Shown: positions 63,757-64,000 of the stretch, one piece after another | Position numbering within the stretch: the first letter of the stretch is position 1 | Layout: every line of letters begins with the position of its first letter | Assembly (NCBI GenBank): GCA_947493955.1 | Contig: CANLSQ010000003.1 | Location: forward strand, 396,792 to 460,791 | Origin: an uncultured Sphingomonadaceae bacterium | GTDB taxonomy: Bacteria > Pseudomonadota > Alphaproteobacteria > Sphingomonadales > Sphingomonadaceae | Length of the DNA stretch: 64,000 nt | Reading direction: 5' to 3' | Translations under genes and position numbers: made by a program | Notes under the pieces: generated by a model | What the model was told of the DNA's origin: nothing | Seen by the model: the letters and a program-made list of their open reading frames with translations, nothing else | The model's database searches: none

Positions 63757-64000
63757 CCTCAAGCGCCGGGCGCGGGCATCCGCCCGCTTGGCTTTCCTCG
63801 CATAAGCTCGGGCGCGCAGTCGCGCTTGCCGACGCACTGCGTCGGAAGATGCATTGGACGGAAGGGCAGCAGGTGTAGAGATAACCCTTTACCCGAGCCG
63901 TGAGGTGATCCGACCGAGCGCAGCGAGGCAAGGCCGACCGGCCGCCGCGCCTTATGGCGCGATAGCCAAGCGGGCGGATGCCCGCGCCCGGCGCTTGAGG
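63757..64000. repeat. Intergenic element with perfect 37-bp terminal inverted repeats
   Basis: The left arm, 63757-63793 (begins CCTCAAGCGCCGGGCGCGGG), is exactly the reverse complement of 63964-64000 at the window end. Inside are further palindromes: CCGACGCA-C-TGCGTCGG at about 63828-63845 and CGCGCC-TTAT-GGCGCG near 63947-63962. No transposase is encoded in its 244 bp, so it resembles a MITE or a large dispersed repeat. The right boundary cannot be judged because the window stops there. Confidence 0.8.

Overview
The window looks like chromosome of a sphingomonad-type alphaproteobacterium (Sphingopyxis, Parasphingorhabdus or Sphingorhabdus are the sort of genera I would expect). This rests on several signs: three TonB-dependent receptors (one partial), many acyl-CoA and short-chain dehydrogenase genes typical of that order, frequent TTG and GTG starts, a moderately high G+C content and sphingomonad-like intergenic repeats. 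No rRNA, tRNA, phage, transposase or CRISPR array is visible. The genus is an inference.

Region 1 (1-7.0 kb) is a small uptake and periplasmic module. It has the tail of one TonB receptor, a complete TonB receptor, a Tat-exported flavin amine oxidase with a Tat-exported alpha/beta hydrolase, a LolA-like exported protein and an unknown exported protein. A near-identical palindrome, TTGTCCGGACAA, sits in front of each of these transcription units (twice before the receptor), so they probably form one regulon.

Region 2 (7.0-34.7 kb) is a catabolic island built on CoA-ester chemistry: an acyl-CoA ligase, an enoyl-CoA hydratase homologue, three acyl-CoA dehydrogenases, a DUF35/thiolase-like pair, several SDRs, two prostaglandin-reductase-like MDR enzymes, a Rieske oxygenase, a GST, a VOC protein, a limonene-epoxide-hydrolase-like enzyme and a close homologue of Comamonas ketosteroid isomerase. 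A six-gene operon inside it encodes a Kelch protein, an AHL-lactonase-like enzyme, an E1 alpha/beta pair, a free-standing lipoyl domain and a LuxR regulator. A third TonB receptor lies near its right end. I infer breakdown of a steroid- or terpenoid-like polycyclic compound; the exact substrate cannot be read from the sequence.

Region 3 (34.8-38.9 kb) holds a nucleoside transporter, a CDP-alcohol phosphatidyltransferase and a fusion of a TVP38 membrane domain with a mercuric-reductase-like flavoenzyme.

Region 4 (39.1-45.1 kb) is the most unusual part. An Asn-rich exported protein is followed by two small exported proteins that carry a double-glycine processing motif (ELDELRGG, DLDKLRGG) behind a Sec signal peptide. 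Between those two lies an exported C39 cysteine peptidase. Convergent to them are a coiled-coil plus beta-barrel outer-membrane protein and its Crp/Fnr regulator, then an orphan LuxR HTH protein. The layout resembles the Pseudomonas Fap functional-amyloid system (FapD is a C39 peptidase, FapF a coiled-coil porin), but with different subunits.

Region 5 (45.2-64.0 kb) is mostly metabolic: GH2 beta-galactosidase, serine hydrolase, Lrp regulator divergent from an indoleamine 2,3-dioxygenase, NRDE protein, 2,4-dienoyl-CoA-reductase-like enzyme, S9 peptidase coupled to a DUF2339 membrane protein, PabB-PabC fusion, MetY, PhnA and an aspartate aminotransferase. The window ends exactly on the right arm of a 244-bp element with perfect 37-bp inverted repeats.
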